Of a stretch of 64,000 nt of DNA, positions 34,121-44,356 are shown one piece after another. The notes under the pieces were generated by a model. It did no database searches, had not been told where the DNA came from, and saw nothing but the letters and a program-made list of their open reading frames with translations. The stretch is taken from contig NZ_NPDQ01000005.1 of the NCBI RefSeq assembly GCF_002812125.1, positions 124,001 to 188,000 of the forward strand. The letters are read 5' to 3'. Position 1 is the first letter of the stretch, and every line of letters begins with the position of its first letter. The translations under genes and the position numbers were made by a program. This DNA is from Leptospira brenneri. GTDB taxonomy: Bacteria > Spirochaetota > Leptospiria > Leptospirales > Leptospiraceae.

Positions 34121-35254
34121 ATGAAAACATCAATCACACTCATTACTATCTTTCTAATATCATTACAGTGCAGCCGTTTCCAATTTGGATCCAGCCAGGA
34201 AAAAGATGAAAAGGCAGGAGCCGTTGTGACTTTCCTGCAAGGAACCATTCTCATTACAAACCAGGGAAAAGAATCCAAGGCAAAAATTGGGGATGTGGTT
34301 CGACCTGGTGATCGCATCATCACAAAATTAGGAAGGGTGGATTTACAAACCTATCGAGGAGAAGTGATCCGGATTAAAGATAATTCTGATGTATTATTTC
34401 GAGACATTGCAGGTGAAAGTCGCCCCAATACAGACATTCATTTATGGGCTGGAAACCTGCTTGTAAAATCAGTAAAATTAAAATCAGGCCAAAATCTTTC
34501 TGTCACTTCACCTACTATGGTGGCGGGGGTACGCGGAACTGTATTTTCTTTTGAATTGGAAAAAGGGTCCGTTCCAAAGGTAAAAGTCTACGAAGGTGCT
34601 GTTTCTGTTGCTTTCAAAACTTCACCAAAATTGATTGAACTGAACGAAGGTTTATCAAAAGAGAATTACAACCGTTTAGTGAAGACATTGGAAGAAAATG
34701 ATGTCGTTTTGGAACCAGGCGAAAAATTAGAGGTCAATCCCAATCTAAATGAGCTTGTATACTTGATTAATGCAAAAGTAGCTGCCGGTTCCTTGAAAGG
34801 GGATGAATTATCTGGGTTTATCGATTTTGATAATGGCCTATCGAAAACAACAAGTGTAGTCACACCACAAGAGAAAGCGGAGGCCGAGACTTTGGTTGCC
34901 ATTCCAGCAGAAACAGTCAAAAAACAAATTGAATTACAAAATGCTGGGACCGGAGAAGTTGCGACTCAAGAAATCGAAAAAGCACACGAAGAAAAACGAG
35001 CTGAAGTGTTGAATCAAATTGCGGCTGAAGCAGCAAAAACAGGGTTGGATGATGAGGAAGAAATTCATAACCATTATAGTGTTTTAGAGACCATTCACAA
35101 ATCTAATGGAGATGTCCTTTCTGGTGCCGTTGTTGCTCAGTTAGGTGATATATTTATCGTCCATTCCACCAAGGGTGTGTTCCAATTGTCTGTCGATGAC
35201 ATAGAATACGTGGAATATAGAAACTTTAAGGTTCAAACTAGATCGAAAAAGTAA
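34121..35254 (+). CDS. FecR-domain lipoprotein
   Basis: 377 residues. Signal peptide and lipobox MKTSITLITIFLISLQC. The FecR-like domain (about 30-170) contains AKIGDVVRPGDRIITK, GNLLVKSVKL and SPTMVAGVRGTVFSFE. The C-terminal half is helical and charged and ends in a short beta unit (VVAQLGDIFIVHS). The lipobox places it in the envelope, so it is unlike the classical inner-membrane FecR sigma regulator. The ATG at 34121 starts the signal peptide. Confidence 0.8.
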   Translation: MKTSITLITIFLISLQCSRFQFGSSQEKDEKAGAVVTFLQGTILITNQGKESKAKIGDVVRPGDRIITKLGRVDLQTYRGEVIRIKDNSDVLFRDIAGESRPNTDIHLWAGNLLVKSVKLKSGQNLSVTSPTMVAGVRGTVFSFELEKGSVPKVKVYEGAVSVAFKTSPKLIELNEGLSKENYNRLVKTLEENDVVLEPGEKLEVNPNLNELVYLINAKVAAGSLKGDELSGFIDFDNGLSKTTSVVTPQEKAEAETLVAIPAETVKKQIELQNAGTGEVATQEIEKAHEEKRAEVLNQIAAEAAKTGLDDEEEIHNHYSVLETIHKSNGDVLSGAVVAQLGDIFIVHSTKGVFQLSVDDIEYVEYRNFKVQTRSKK

Positions 35255-35265
35255 CAGCGGTCAGT

Positions 35266-35311
35266 AAAAGGAACTCCGAACACATTGTCTCTCGAGTTCC
35301 TTTTGCTTTTT
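35266..35311 (+). terminator. Rho-independent terminator after the FecR gene
   Basis: AAAAGGAACTC pairs with GAGTTCCTTTT (11 bp) across a 17-base loop, followed by GCTTTTT. Confidence 0.7.
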
Positions 35312-35518
35312 AGATTTTCTACTGGGTCTAATGAGACCAAATACGAAAAAACACTCAATAGGACTTTAAGAACTAGCTCGTTTCTTAGTAAAACCACCAA
35401 ACCTAACGAAACACTCTTCGATTATGAAAGAGGATTTCGATTTTTCCGTAATCTAGATTTCGATGGTAGATACGGTAATATATTTACAAAAAATTTATAA
35501 AACATAAGATCGATCCTT

Positions 35519-37591
35519 ATGAGTATACGCCAAAGGGTCTCCTTATCGATCGCAGGTATTTTATTTGTTGGGTTTTTAATACTAACTACATTTCAAATCT
35601 ACCGTACAATCTCAGACCTCAACGCTGAAATCAAAGAGAATTCAAAAATTACCTCTGAAAAATGGTCATTTGAAATCCAAGAACACCTTAATGCGATGAT
35701 GGGTGTGATTCGAGGGTTTCGATTTGCTCTATTTTATACCTCTCCACCACGAGAATCGATCATTAGTAGTATGAGAGAGATCTTAGAGAGGAACGATGAT
35801 ATCTTTGCCATTTGGCTTTGTTATGAACCTAACGCTTATGAAGGTAGGGATGCTGCATTTGTTAAGAAACCAGGCCACGACAAAACAGGGAGATTCATTC
35901 CTTATCTACACAGAACACCAGACGGTAAAATCAATTTTGAACCGTTAGTTGATTATGACAATCCAGAAGGTGCAGGTGACTATTATCTCCAAGTCAAAAA
36001 ATCTAACAAAGCAAAGGTGTTTGGTCCATACGAATATTTAGCTGGTGGGAAAAAGATCCAGATGATTTCCCTTGTTGTTCCTATTTATCCTAAGGGAAAA
36101 TTTATGGGAGCTGCAGGAATTGATTTAGATATTAGCACATTACAAGAAAAAATTGGAGATACTCGCCCGTTCAGAGGGAAAGGTCATATCGCATTTTTAT
36201 CATCTAATGGAACTTATGTGATGTATGGGCAAGACAAAACAAAACTTGGAAAAAAGATAGAAAACCCTGAACATTTAAAATACTATTTAGACAATTTGAA
36301 ATTAGGAAAAATGTTCACCATCCAACATGACGGATATACACATTATTTTTCTCCGTTTCATATTGGGAAAGACCCTCAGTTTTGGGCACTTCAGATTAGT
36401 ATTCCGGATTCTATTTTTAGTGACCAAATCTCAAAGGTAGTCTTAAGTTCGATATTGATTTCTGTTGTGATTTTAGTTGTCGTTTTGTTTTTTCTAAATT
36501 TTATTTTTAAGAAACAAATTAGTCTTCGTTTGGAAAAGGCAATGGCGTTTTCTTCTCAAATTGCAAATGGGAACTTAGCTATCAATGCGGAAGAAATCAA
36601 TCAAGATGAAATTGGAAGTTTATTAGATTCCATGAATCAAATGAAAAATAGTTTGGTTTCTATCATAGGAGATATAAAACATACAGTTGAAAAATTGGGA
36701 AACCAATCGAACACCATGGCCTCAACTTCACAAAATCTTTCTGACACTTCGCAGACACAAGCATCAGCTGCGGAAGAGTCCTCTGCGGCCGTAGAAGAAT
36801 TATCAGCATCGGCAGAAAACGTCGGTAAGTCGATGGAAGAAGCTGTCGTCAAGATGAAAGAAATTGATAAGTCTGTTTTAACTTTACGAGAAGAAGTTCA
36901 AAACATTAACAAAGAAATGGAATATCTTGCAAAATTTGCATCTGAGTCCAGAGAACATGCTGTTGTTGGTGAAACAGCAATGAATGAATCCACTAGGGCA
37001 ATGGAAGACATTGGTGAAAAGGCGGAGCGAATTAGTGAAGTTTTGGACATTATTACAGAGATTTCAGAAAAAACAAATTTACTCGCTTTGAATGCAGCCA
37101 TTGAAGCTGCTAGAGCTGGTGATGCTGGGCGAGGGTTTGCAGTGGTTGCAGAAGAGATCGGAAAACTTGCCTTACAAACGGGATCATCAGTAAAAGAGAT
37201 TGGAGATCTAGTCATTTCGACAAACTCTGCAGTGGAAAACGGAAATAAAAAAGTTACAGAGGCTGCGCAGGTTTTGAATTTGCTCAATAGTCGTGTCAAA
37301 GAGTTTGAAACTTCCGCAACACGAGTATTAGGTTCTGTTCTTTTGCAGGAAAATAACGCAAGGGATATTGCTCAAAATTCGAATTTACTGACTAATTTGA
37401 ATCTACAAATCGAAGATGCAGTTTTTGAACAAAAAAGAGCAACCGAAGAAATTTCCAAAACGATCATTAGTATTTCTAATGGAACTCAAGATGTGGCTAC
37501 TGGGTCAGACCAATTAACTATCGTTTCTTCTGAAATTGCTTCGCAAGCTTCCTATCTTTCTACGCAAGTGGAAAGGTTCAAACTAAACTAA
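35519..37591 (+). CDS. Methyl-accepting chemotaxis protein with Cache sensor domain
   Basis: 690 residues. Membrane helix at 10-30, periplasmic dCache-type domain (about 35-300, with [14 protein letters not shown] and [14 protein letters not shown]), second helix (about 308-330), HAMP, and a cytoplasmic signalling domain with the hairpin tip [33 protein letters not shown] (split over residues about 515-550). It senses an extracytoplasmic ligand and controls CheA. No CheB/CheR-tethering pentapeptide is seen at the C-terminus. Confidence 0.93.
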   Translation: MSIRQRVSLSIAGILFVGFLILTTFQIYRTISDLNAEIKENSKITSEKWSFEIQEHLNAMMGVIRGFRFALFYTSPPRESIISSMREILERNDDIFAIWLCYEPNAYEGRDAAFVKKPGHDKTGRFIPYLHRTPDGKINFEPLVDYDNPEGAGDYYLQVKKSNKAKVFGPYEYLAGGKKIQMISLVVPIYPKGKFMGAAGIDLDISTLQEKIGDTRPFRGKGHIAFLSSNGTYVMYGQDKTKLGKKIENPEHLKYYLDNLKLGKMFTIQHDGYTHYFSPFHIGKDPQFWALQISIPDSIFSDQISKVVLSSILISVVILVVVLFFLNFIFKKQISLRLEKAMAFSSQIANGNLAINAEEINQDEIGSLLDSMNQMKNSLVSIIGDIKHTVEKLGNQSNTMASTSQNLSDTSQTQASAAEESSAAVEELSASAENVGKSMEEAVVKMKEIDKSVLTLREEVQNINKEMEYLAKFASESREHAVVGETAMNESTRAMEDIGEKAERISEVLDIITEISEKTNLLALNAAIEAARAGDAGRGFAVVAEEIGKLALQTGSSVKEIGDLVISTNSAVENGNKKVTEAAQVLNLLNSRVKEFETSATRVLGSVLLQENNARDIAQNSNLLTNLNLQIEDAVFEQKRATEEISKTIISISNGTQDVATGSDQLTIVSSEIASQASYLSTQVERFKLN

Positions 37592-37599
37592 AATAAATA

Positions 37600-37647
37600 T
37601 TCAGAACCAAAACATTATGGTCTTGGTTCTGAATTACTATTTTTTTA
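37600..37647. terminator. Bidirectional terminator between convergent genes
   Basis: TTCAGAACCAA pairs with TTGGTTCTGAA around a 12-base loop, with T-runs on the + side. It lies between the chemotaxis receptor and the porin stop codons. Confidence 0.8.
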
Positions 37648-39459
37648 AATAGCAAAAACTGTTTGGAATGTTGCCATTGTAGCTGTTGGGCTTAAATCAT
37701 ATCTATGAAGAGGATCAACTTCATAAGGATTATTCTTTTGATTACGAATTGCATCGCCAGCGCGAAGCACAGTCGCTCCGAACCAGAAAGAAACATTCTC
37801 AAATGGAGTAATGATATAGATAAAGTTAAGTTCTGTGGCTACAAGATTCCCTAGTTTTGGTCTCGTTGTGTTGTATGCTTCTGAATTATAATAATCTTCG
37901 GTAGAAGCGGTTTCGCCCGTCGCTTTGCTACCACTAACATAATTGTTATTATCATAATATCCATCCTGTAATTTCACTTTATAATACCAGTGCGGATTTA
38001 TGATAAAAGTTCCATAATTGGAAGTTTCATATTTTAAGTGTAAGGAATAGTCTTTAATATTTTGCCAAAATACAAGTCCTGAGTTCCCATTTCCTGCAAA
38101 GGGTAGGGATCCACCAGCCATTCGTCTTGTGGCAAATAATGGGTTGTAAGTTCCCACACTAGAGTCATTACGATTGGGATCTCCGGATGCTTGAACATAT
38201 TGTACACCAATACGAAATTCTTTTACAGGTGTATATCCAAGTTGTACGGCAACAATATTTGCCTTGTATCTCACTGCTTCTGAAAGTGGAGGTGGCTCTC
38301 CTGTTTTTTGGTTAGTGGAATAAGTGCCATTTTGGTTTAGCCAATCGGGAGTCACACGTTCTCCATTAAATCCGGTTTGCCAAGCAGCTTCTACCATCCA
38401 ATCAATTCCAGTGGAATCTGGTAATGCATTGTTTTTTGTCCTGTTGGTCAATCGGAAACCTGAAGTGTTTAATTGGTCGTCCCCACGATAGTTTCTTGTT
38501 TCTGAAAGGGCAGGTGGAGCACTAGCTTTTCTTTGTTGTTTGAACAAACTATAGTTGTATAAATCAATTCCAAGCCAATCGGCTACTTTCCAGTTATAAT
38601 GAGCTCCACCATAATAAGAATCACCAACTCCACCTAACTTTGTTGAATTGTTGGAAACGATACTATTTGAATTATTTTCAGCCCCAATCACCGATCCAAA
38701 TAAATCTAAAGTATGGTTGCTAATTTTCCCTGTAAACCGAAGTGCATCAAATGAATTTCCGTTTAAACTATCATTTCTTGCACCAAGGATCCTTCCGTCT
38801 CCAAATTCTAAAATCTGCCTTCCCGTTCTTAATCGAAAATTTTGGTTTGTTGTTTTTAGATCTAAAAATGCTTCTCTAATGCCAGTGAAATTATTAATAG
38901 CAACTTCTCGTTGTTTGCTGGTATCAATAGTAGTTCCTGCATTGGCAATTGCACCGTATTTTTGGTCCGCACTTCCATTGGCTACTACTTCGCCTCCCCA
39001 GAGACGAACATCTTGTAAGGTAATTTTAAAGAGAACATTCTCATTGATATCCCCTATAATATAAAACTGTGTTTGAGTTAATGCATTGTTTCTATTGTCT
39101 GCAGTCGATTTGTCAAAGTCGGTATTATTTAGTGAATCTACTTTAGGTCGAATCCCAAAACCAACCCGAAACTTATCGGCAAACCAAAGTCCTTTGTTTT
39201 CTTGGAGGGCCTTTCTTTGTTTGCTTGTTACTTGAAGGCTTCGTAAGTATTCGCTGGAAAGGTTCCCGATTTGAGGACTCGAATAACCTTCCTTTTTTTC
39301 CTCTTTGGGTAAGGGAGGAAGTGGCTCTTGGACGAGTTCCGGCTTGGGATTTACCGTTGGTTCTGCTGATTGCCCGAAAACCGCCGTTCCTAAACTGGCG
39401 ATGTTTAGGAAGAGAAGGATCGAAAGAAAGGGATAGGATATTGATATTCGCTTACTCAT
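37645..39459 (-). CDS. Alginate-export-type outer membrane porin
   Basis: 604 residues. Signal peptide (SYPFLSILLFLNIASLGTAV, cleavage near VFGQ), a proline-rich linker, then a beta-barrel with the alginate_exp pattern: FRVGFGIRPKVDS, NFRLRTGRQILEFGDGRILG, FDALRF and ADWLGIDLYNYS. It ends with an aromatic-rich strand. Members are AlgE-like barrels in the outer membrane. The substrate is unknown. Confidence 0.8.
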   Translation of the reverse strand: MSKRISISYPFLSILLFLNIASLGTAVFGQSAEPTVNPKPELVQEPLPPLPKEEKKEGYSSPQIGNLSSEYLRSLQVTSKQRKALQENKGLWFADKFRVGFGIRPKVDSLNNTDFDKSTADNRNNALTQTQFYIIGDINENVLFKITLQDVRLWGGEVVANGSADQKYGAIANAGTTIDTSKQREVAINNFTGIREAFLDLKTTNQNFRLRTGRQILEFGDGRILGARNDSLNGNSFDALRFTGKISNHTLDLFGSVIGAENNSNSIVSNNSTKLGGVGDSYYGGAHYNWKVADWLGIDLYNYSLFKQQRKASAPPALSETRNYRGDDQLNTSGFRLTNRTKNNALPDSTGIDWMVEAAWQTGFNGERVTPDWLNQNGTYSTNQKTGEPPPLSEAVRYKANIVAVQLGYTPVKEFRIGVQYVQASGDPNRNDSSVGTYNPLFATRRMAGGSLPFAGNGNSGLVFWQNIKDYSLHLKYETSNYGTFIINPHWYYKVKLQDGYYDNNNYVSGSKATGETASTEDYYNSEAYNTTRPKLGNLVATELNFIYIITPFENVSFWFGATVLRAGDAIRNQKNNPYEVDPLHRYDLSPTATMATFQTVFAI

Positions 39460-39614
39460 AATTTAGGACAATAACCATTCTAAATCCAGTATTGCAAACA
39501 AAAAATCATTATATTGGACGTAAAGTCTGCGAAAACGGAAAAAAGTCTGAAATATTGGGAAATCAAACCTGGAAATCTGATCGGCGCCTTTGAGTTTTCT
39601 GGTCTGTGGGTATA

Positions 39615-39636
39615 AAAAAGGCTCCGAAAGGAGCCT
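39615..39636 (-). terminator. Terminator for the CitE-like gene
   Basis: AGGCTCC-TTTC-GGAGCCT followed by six T on the minus strand. Confidence 0.8.
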
Positions 39637-39688
39637 GATTCAGGATTGGTTTGAAGGTGGTCTTGGGTTTTTGTTACCTTGAAAGGAA

Positions 39689-39811
39689 AACGAGGCGGGA
39701 TTTCTCGTCGCTTACAAAGGTGAGCGTCTCACAAAGTAAAGTCACTTACCTTTTCGCTTGGCTTTCCAAGGTAAGCCGGTCACCAAAGTCACCCGCTTAC
39801 CAAATCCAGTG
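39689..39811. repeat. Cluster of GTAAGTGAC-type inverted repeats
   Basis: The 366-base gap between the porin and CitE-like genes holds many short copies of GTCGCTTAC, GTCACTTACC, CCGCTTACC and their complements. Similar units occur near 40916 and 45118-45207. They look like a small interspersed repeat family. The rest of the gap holds only the terminator and the porin promoter region. Confidence 0.6.
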
Positions 39812-39825
39812 AGTGAATTTCTCTA

Positions 39826-40818
39826 TTAGTTAGAAAAGAATCTCTTCTCTACTTCTTCTGGAAGTTTTTGTCCTGTGAGTTTTGCTCTTTGCACTAGTTC
39901 CCAGAAATAACGGTAAGTAGCGCGGTCATGTAAGTCACCATCGTGTTGGATCGGTCCCCATTCTGCATCTTGTGCTTTGATGAGAATGTCACATGCAGTT
40001 TGTGTTTCTGCAAAGTTTGGAGCCATTGCATCCAAAATCGATTGGATTTGAGCTGGATAAATGGACCACATACGTAAGAAACCAAATTCATCATGAGCAC
40101 GTTTTGCATCGGCATAAGTTTGGTAAATATTCTTAAGATCAAGAGTTACATTATGGGCTGGAATCACTCCATTCATTAGGGCTGCTGCCACTAAATTTGC
40201 CTTTCCACGACGAAGGAGTTCGTGGTCAAATTGGCCAGGTGATTTCATACAAGATGCAGGGATAGCACCATGGTGACCAGAAATGAAGTCCATAAGACCG
40301 AAATCTAGAACTTGCAACCAAGGAAGTGCTGCAATTTCGAATACATCATTCAGTGCACCGTGAGTTTCGATGAGAACATGAATTGGAATTTCGCGTTTGA
40401 TTCCCGCTTTTTTGCAAGCTTCTTGAATGTAAGTGATTTGCTCTTTCACCTGACTTGCTTTTGTCGGTTTTGGAATTGTGATGTAAGCAATTACGTTTCC
40501 TGCACCAGGAACAATGATATCAACATCCCCACGCCAGTGTTCGTTTGTGTAGTCGTGAATACGAACCCCACTCATTTTGTGTTTGTTCAACTCGGAGTTT
40601 TGAATGCGAACAATCATTTCTGCGTGTTCTTTCTCTTTTCCTGTTTGGGCACCGTCTTCGCAGTCCATCGTGATGTCGAAAAGTCCACCGAGTTTATTTT
40701 GTAACTCGAGAGCTTTCGTGATGAGTTTTTCAGATCCAGCGAAGTGTTCACAAGCAGGGATGATAGGGAAAGGTTTTTCTCCTGCAAAGAGTGCAGATTG
40801 CGGGTGAGTCAGTGCCAT
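39826..40818 (-). CDS. HpcH/HpaI aldolase / citrate lyase beta (CitE)-like protein
   Basis: 330 residues, TIM barrel. DITMDCEDGAQTGKEKEHAEM, GVRIHDYTNEHWRGDVD, IPIHVLIETHGALNDV (metal-binding Glu), GLMDFISG and RMWSIYPAQIQSILDAM match CoA-ester lyases of the CitE/malyl-CoA lyase group. Such enzymes cleave or form C-C bonds in acyl-CoA substrates. It is alone, without citrate lyase alpha or gamma partners, so malyl- or citramalyl-CoA cleavage is more likely than citrate lyase. Confidence 0.8.
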   Translation of the reverse strand: MALTHPQSALFAGEKPFPIIPACEHFAGSEKLITKALELQNKLGGLFDITMDCEDGAQTGKEKEHAEMIVRIQNSELNKHKMSGVRIHDYTNEHWRGDVDIIVPGAGNVIAYITIPKPTKASQVKEQITYIQEACKKAGIKREIPIHVLIETHGALNDVFEIAALPWLQVLDFGLMDFISGHHGAIPASCMKSPGQFDHELLRRGKANLVAAALMNGVIPAHNVTLDLKNIYQTYADAKRAHDEFGFLRMWSIYPAQIQSILDAMAPNFAETQTACDILIKAQDAEWGPIQHDGDLHDRATYRYFWELVQRAKLTGQKLPEEVEKRFFSN

Positions 40819-40965
40819 TTAAGTATACCTTTTTCGGATTTTTTTACCAAGTTTTGTGAATTTTACCTATCGTCCAGGAAATAATACTGAAATCCGGATG
40901 GGACCGGCTCCGAAAGAAAGTCACTTACCTTTGCTAGTCTCTTTCCAAAGATACTAACTGTTCTT

Positions 40966-41060
40966 TTTCTGGGGCGAACCCCTCGTGACCTCGGGGCCGG
41001 GCCATTCCGGGCTTCGCCTTCGGCTCCGGTCGAAAATTCGACTTCCCCTCCATGTCCCTT
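40966..41060. repeat. GC-rich repeat-like patch
   Basis: An abrupt GC-rich segment in an AT-rich genome. It contains the hairpin GGGGCGAACCCC and mosaics of CCGGG, GGCTTCGCC and TTCGGCTCC. It lies just before the globin gene and may be an interspersed element, with copies elsewhere in the genome expected. Confidence 0.45.
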
Positions 41061-41080
41061 CCGCGAAACTGACTATCGAT

Positions 41081-41515
41081 TTGGATCCGAATGAAATATA
41101 CACCCCACCCGGTGGTCCTCCTCCCCCAAACCCAAACGTAAAATTTCTATTTGAAAAATGGGGTGAACCTGCCATTCGACAGCTTGTCTCTAATTTTTAT
41201 GACTTAGTTGCTAGTTCCGAAATCAAATGGATGTTTCAAAGTGATTGGGACATCGCCAAAGAGAAACAAGCTGATTTTTTAATTCAAGTGTTAGGTGGGC
41301 CAAGTTATTATATTGAAAAATGGGGTCCTGCCAGGATGCGGATGCGTCATTTTGTATTTCCCATTTCTGAAAAAGAAAGGGCAGTGTGGTTTCGTTGTTA
41401 TGATGAAGCCTTACAAGGGTTTGATTTCGAACATGAAGATAAGATCGATTTTTTGTATTTTTTAGATGGGTTTAGTGGTTGGATGGTCAATCGAAAAGAT
41501 TCAGTTTCGGAATGA
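41081..41515 (+). CDS. Group 2-like truncated haemoglobin
   Basis: About 144 residues. NVKFLFEKWGEPAIRQLVSNFYDLV, FLIQVLGGPSYYIEKWG and RMRMRHFVFPISEKERAVWFRCYDEAL match truncated globins, with the proximal His in MRH. They bind haem and O2, NO or peroxide. The start is uncertain. The frame is open to a GTG at 40985 through the GC-rich patch, but that region looks non-coding, so the TTG at 41081 is preferred. Confidence 0.75.
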   Translation: MDPNEIYTPPGGPPPPNPNVKFLFEKWGEPAIRQLVSNFYDLVASSEIKWMFQSDWDIAKEKQADFLIQVLGGPSYYIEKWGPARMRMRHFVFPISEKERAVWFRCYDEALQGFDFEHEDKIDFLYFLDGFSGWMVNRKDSVSE

Positions 41516-41704
41516 TTGGATAGCAGAAGTTATCTGGAAAAGTTTTGATCCTGAATCAAATGCATCTCAAACATTTTAATATTCCTTTTGCCAATTGGTA
41601 TAACACCAAACATATGGTCTCTACATTTTTTGAGTTTCGGTTTTTATGATTTGAGAAGAATATAGTCAATCATTGACCGAAAATCGGTTCAACCAAGTTT
41701 GAGA

Positions 41705-42649
41705 TTAACCATGGTTTTCTAATAGTTTGAGTATGATTGCTTTTTGAGCATCCAGACGATTTTCGGCCTGTGTGAATATAATAGAACGTTCGCTTTCCAC
41801 CATTTCTCTCGTGATTTCATAACCTGAATGAATGGGCATATCGTGCATTACTTTTGCTTTTGAGTTTTTTACTAATTCTGCATTCACCTGATAGGGCATC
41901 ATTAGCTGAATTCTTTCTTCTTTTTCCTTTTGGAATTTTGGATCGTTAAAGAATTCCATATCTACCCAAGTATCTGTGTAAACATAATCAGCAGACGCGA
42001 CGGCCTTTTTTACATCAGATTCCCAGGAAATAGTACCTTTCTTTTTTGCTCTTTCGATAGACGCTTTCACGATTGATTCATCTGAAGCAATGGGTGTAAC
42101 TAAAGTTAAATGAATTCCAAGGGCTGCAGTGATTTCAATCAGGGAGTTTGCTACGTTATTATGAACGCCTATATAACAAATACTTTTCTTTTGCCAATCG
42201 TTCGGTGAGTCCATAACAATAGTTAATATATCCGCAAGAGATTGGCAGGGATGAAATAAATTACAACATCCGTTTATCACGGGAACAGTAGATCCTGATT
42301 TTAACACCAAAAGATCTTCATGTTTTTTGAGTCTTGCCATGATGATGGCCACATTACTGGAAAGATATTTTCCTTCAAAATCGATATCGGAAAGGAGGAA
42401 GTTCGATGCCATCCAATCAAGAAAAATTGCATGTCCTCCGAGTTCTGTCATTCCCGCTTCAAAAGAAACCCTCGTTCTGGTAGAGGTCTTTTGGAATAAC
42501 ATCGCAAGAGAGCGGCCGGCCATATGTCCGGAAAAATAAACTCGATTTTTCTTTACATAAACAGCAAATTCAAGAAGTTCTTGGATTTCTCCATCGCTCC
42601 AATCTTGCCAAGATATCAAATGTTTTACTTGGGACATAGCCTTCCCCAT
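41705..42649 (-). CDS. Ornithine carbamoyltransferase-like protein with altered substrate site
   Basis: 314 residues. The carbamoyl phosphate site is intact (STRTR 56-60, HPCQ 133-136) and the fold signature GVHNNVANS (161-169) is present. Two amino-acid-side motifs differ from ornithine transcarbamylases. The HCLP motif is HDMP (269-272), with Asp for Cys, and the following Arg is changed (IHSG). The SMG loop reads WVDMEF (228-233). It may use an acceptor other than ornithine, or represent a divergent subfamily. No arg genes adjoin it. Confidence 0.8.
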   Translation of the reverse strand: MGKAMSQVKHLISWQDWSDGEIQELLEFAVYVKKNRVYFSGHMAGRSLAMLFQKTSTRTRVSFEAGMTELGGHAIFLDWMASNFLLSDIDFEGKYLSSNVAIIMARLKKHEDLLVLKSGSTVPVINGCCNLFHPCQSLADILTIVMDSPNDWQKKSICYIGVHNNVANSLIEITAALGIHLTLVTPIASDESIVKASIERAKKKGTISWESDVKKAVASADYVYTDTWVDMEFFNDPKFQKEKEERIQLMMPYQVNAELVKNSKAKVMHDMPIHSGYEITREMVESERSIIFTQAENRLDAQKAIILKLLENHG

Positions 42650-42725
42650 TAGTATCGGCCTTAATTGGTTTCAAATCGAGAGATTCTAGCCAGAAACCTG
42701 TTTTGAATCTTGTTTTTTTTGGCAC

Positions 42726-43073
42726 TTAGGCAGCAGACTCTGCAATGGATCTTGCAATGATGAAATTTGGCAAAATCAACTCTTCCAAAAATTTGATTCC
42801 GAAATGTCTGCCTCGGTCCGTTTCTTTGATCCAAGCAATCTTTCCTTTGAATGAAATCCGCGACCGAGTCAGGTCACTTTCAATGATTCCCGTTACGAGA
42901 TCACGATCATTCAACCGGATTTCTTGGTTTAGGTTTCCGCTCACACCTAATTCCGAAATGTTGCCAATCCTTGCGATCAGGAACTCTGGATTTTCATTGA
43001 TTGAAAAAAGTTTCAAAACCAAATCATCCCAATCCATTGATTCAATGCGTTCCGTTCTTCTTGTATTCAACAT
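42726..43073 (-). CDS. PilZ-domain protein
   Basis: 115 residues with RRTER (RxxxR) at the N-terminus and NISELGVSG (N-x-S-x-x-G), the two cyclic-di-GMP contact motifs of PilZ. A single-domain protein of this size usually acts as an effector that binds a partner on c-di-GMP binding. Confidence 0.8.
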   Translation of the reverse strand: MLNTRRTERIESMDWDDLVLKLFSINENPEFLIARIGNISELGVSGNLNQEIRLNDRDLVTGIIESDLTRSRISFKGKIAWIKETDRGRHFGIKFLEELILPNFIIARSIAESAA

Positions 43074-43354
43074 AACCAGCTCCTAAAACTCTAAAGGGAG
43101 TATAAGCATAAATCGTGCCAATATCGAAAGAGGGTCACTTTTCTTCGTTTGTCACTGGCATAAAATGGAGAAGACATCTATTTGCCCTAAATTGCTGATT
43201 CAAAGATCTGGCTTAGGTCATTAATTGGTTTAGAACCATTCAAATTGTCTAGTTTTGATACAATTAACATGATTCTAATTTTAGACTCATTGTATAATAT
43301 TTCTAACTTGCCGATTCCGTAGGAAATCTGGGACTATCCGTCTAGAGGATCGAT

Positions 43355-44341
43355 ATGCTCAAACAAATATTTACACCTTTTCTTCTCTCCATTCTACTCG
43401 TATCGTTCGCAAATTGTGAACCTTCTCCGGAAACCAAGGATTTGCAAGCGAAGGCTAAACAAATCATCGGCGCATTGCCGTCAAAAATGCCTGGTTCTGA
43501 AAATGATACCCAGGAACTTATTTCCCTTGGGAAAAAACTCTACTTTGAGAAAAAGTTATCTCTCAATGAAACTCAATCTTGTAACTCTTGTCACAACGTT
43601 GAAGGCAAGGCTGCAGGAGTGGACAATCTTCCAACTTCACCAGGTGCCTTTGGAAAAAATGGAGATAGAAATTCTCCAACGGTTTTAAATGCAGGATTTC
43701 ACTTTGTTCAATTCTGGGACGGTCGTGCGGCTGATTTAAAAGCACAGGCAAAAGGTCCAATTCTAAACCCAGTTGAGATGGCAATGCCTTCAGAGGCTGA
43801 AGTTTTGAAGCGAATTAACGCAGATGCCGATTATCCTGCTTTATTTGCAAAAGCTTTCCCTAATGATAAAACTCCAGTGACTTACGAAAACTTGGCAGGC
43901 GCGATTGCTGCTTTCGAGAGAACTTTCGTCACTAGTTCACGATTTGATGATTTCATCAACGGAGATCATAAAAGTATTTCGAAAGAAGAACAAGAAGGTT
44001 TCAAAAGTTTTCTTGCGGCAGGTTGTACTTCTTGCCATTCAGGGAATTTGCTCGGCGGGAATTCTTATCGAAAAATCGGACAAGTCAATGAATATAAAAC
44101 AAGTGACCTTGGTCTTTATAATGTAACGAAAAAAGCAGAAGATAAGTTTTTCTTTAAAGTGCCAAGTCTTCGAAACATCGCATTGACTGGCCCATACTTT
44201 CATGATGGTCAAGTAACATCACTAGATGATGCGGTTCAAAAAATGGCTTTTCATCAGCTCGGAATGAACCTTTCTGGTGAAGAAACCAAAAAGATTGTCC
44301 TTTTCCTTGGAACTTTATCTGATAAGACGCGCGTTGACTAA
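43355..44341 (+). CDS. Di-haem cytochrome c peroxidase (MauG/CCP family)
   Basis: 328 residues. Signal peptide with lipobox-like FANC (about Cys23). Two CxxCH haem sites: CNSCH (about 81-85) and CTSCH (about 229-233). Family segments LGKKLYFEKKLSLN, FWDGRA, NPVEMAM and PSLRNIALTGPYFHDG are present. It reduces hydrogen peroxide to water in the periplasm with electrons from a cytochrome. Confidence 0.93.
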   Translation: MLKQIFTPFLLSILLVSFANCEPSPETKDLQAKAKQIIGALPSKMPGSENDTQELISLGKKLYFEKKLSLNETQSCNSCHNVEGKAAGVDNLPTSPGAFGKNGDRNSPTVLNAGFHFVQFWDGRAADLKAQAKGPILNPVEMAMPSEAEVLKRINADADYPALFAKAFPNDKTPVTYENLAGAIAAFERTFVTSSRFDDFINGDHKSISKEEQEGFKSFLAAGCTSCHSGNLLGGNSYRKIGQVNEYKTSDLGLYNVTKKAEDKFFFKVPSLRNIALTGPYFHDGQVTSLDDAVQKMAFHQLGMNLSGEETKKIVLFLGTLSDKTRVD

Positions 44342-44356
44342 TTTACCAATTTCAGG

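Noticed and set aside
35285..35500. Small gene between the FecR protein and chemotaxis receptor
   Set aside because: It overlaps the FecR terminator, lacks a ribosome binding site and has no protein-like composition.
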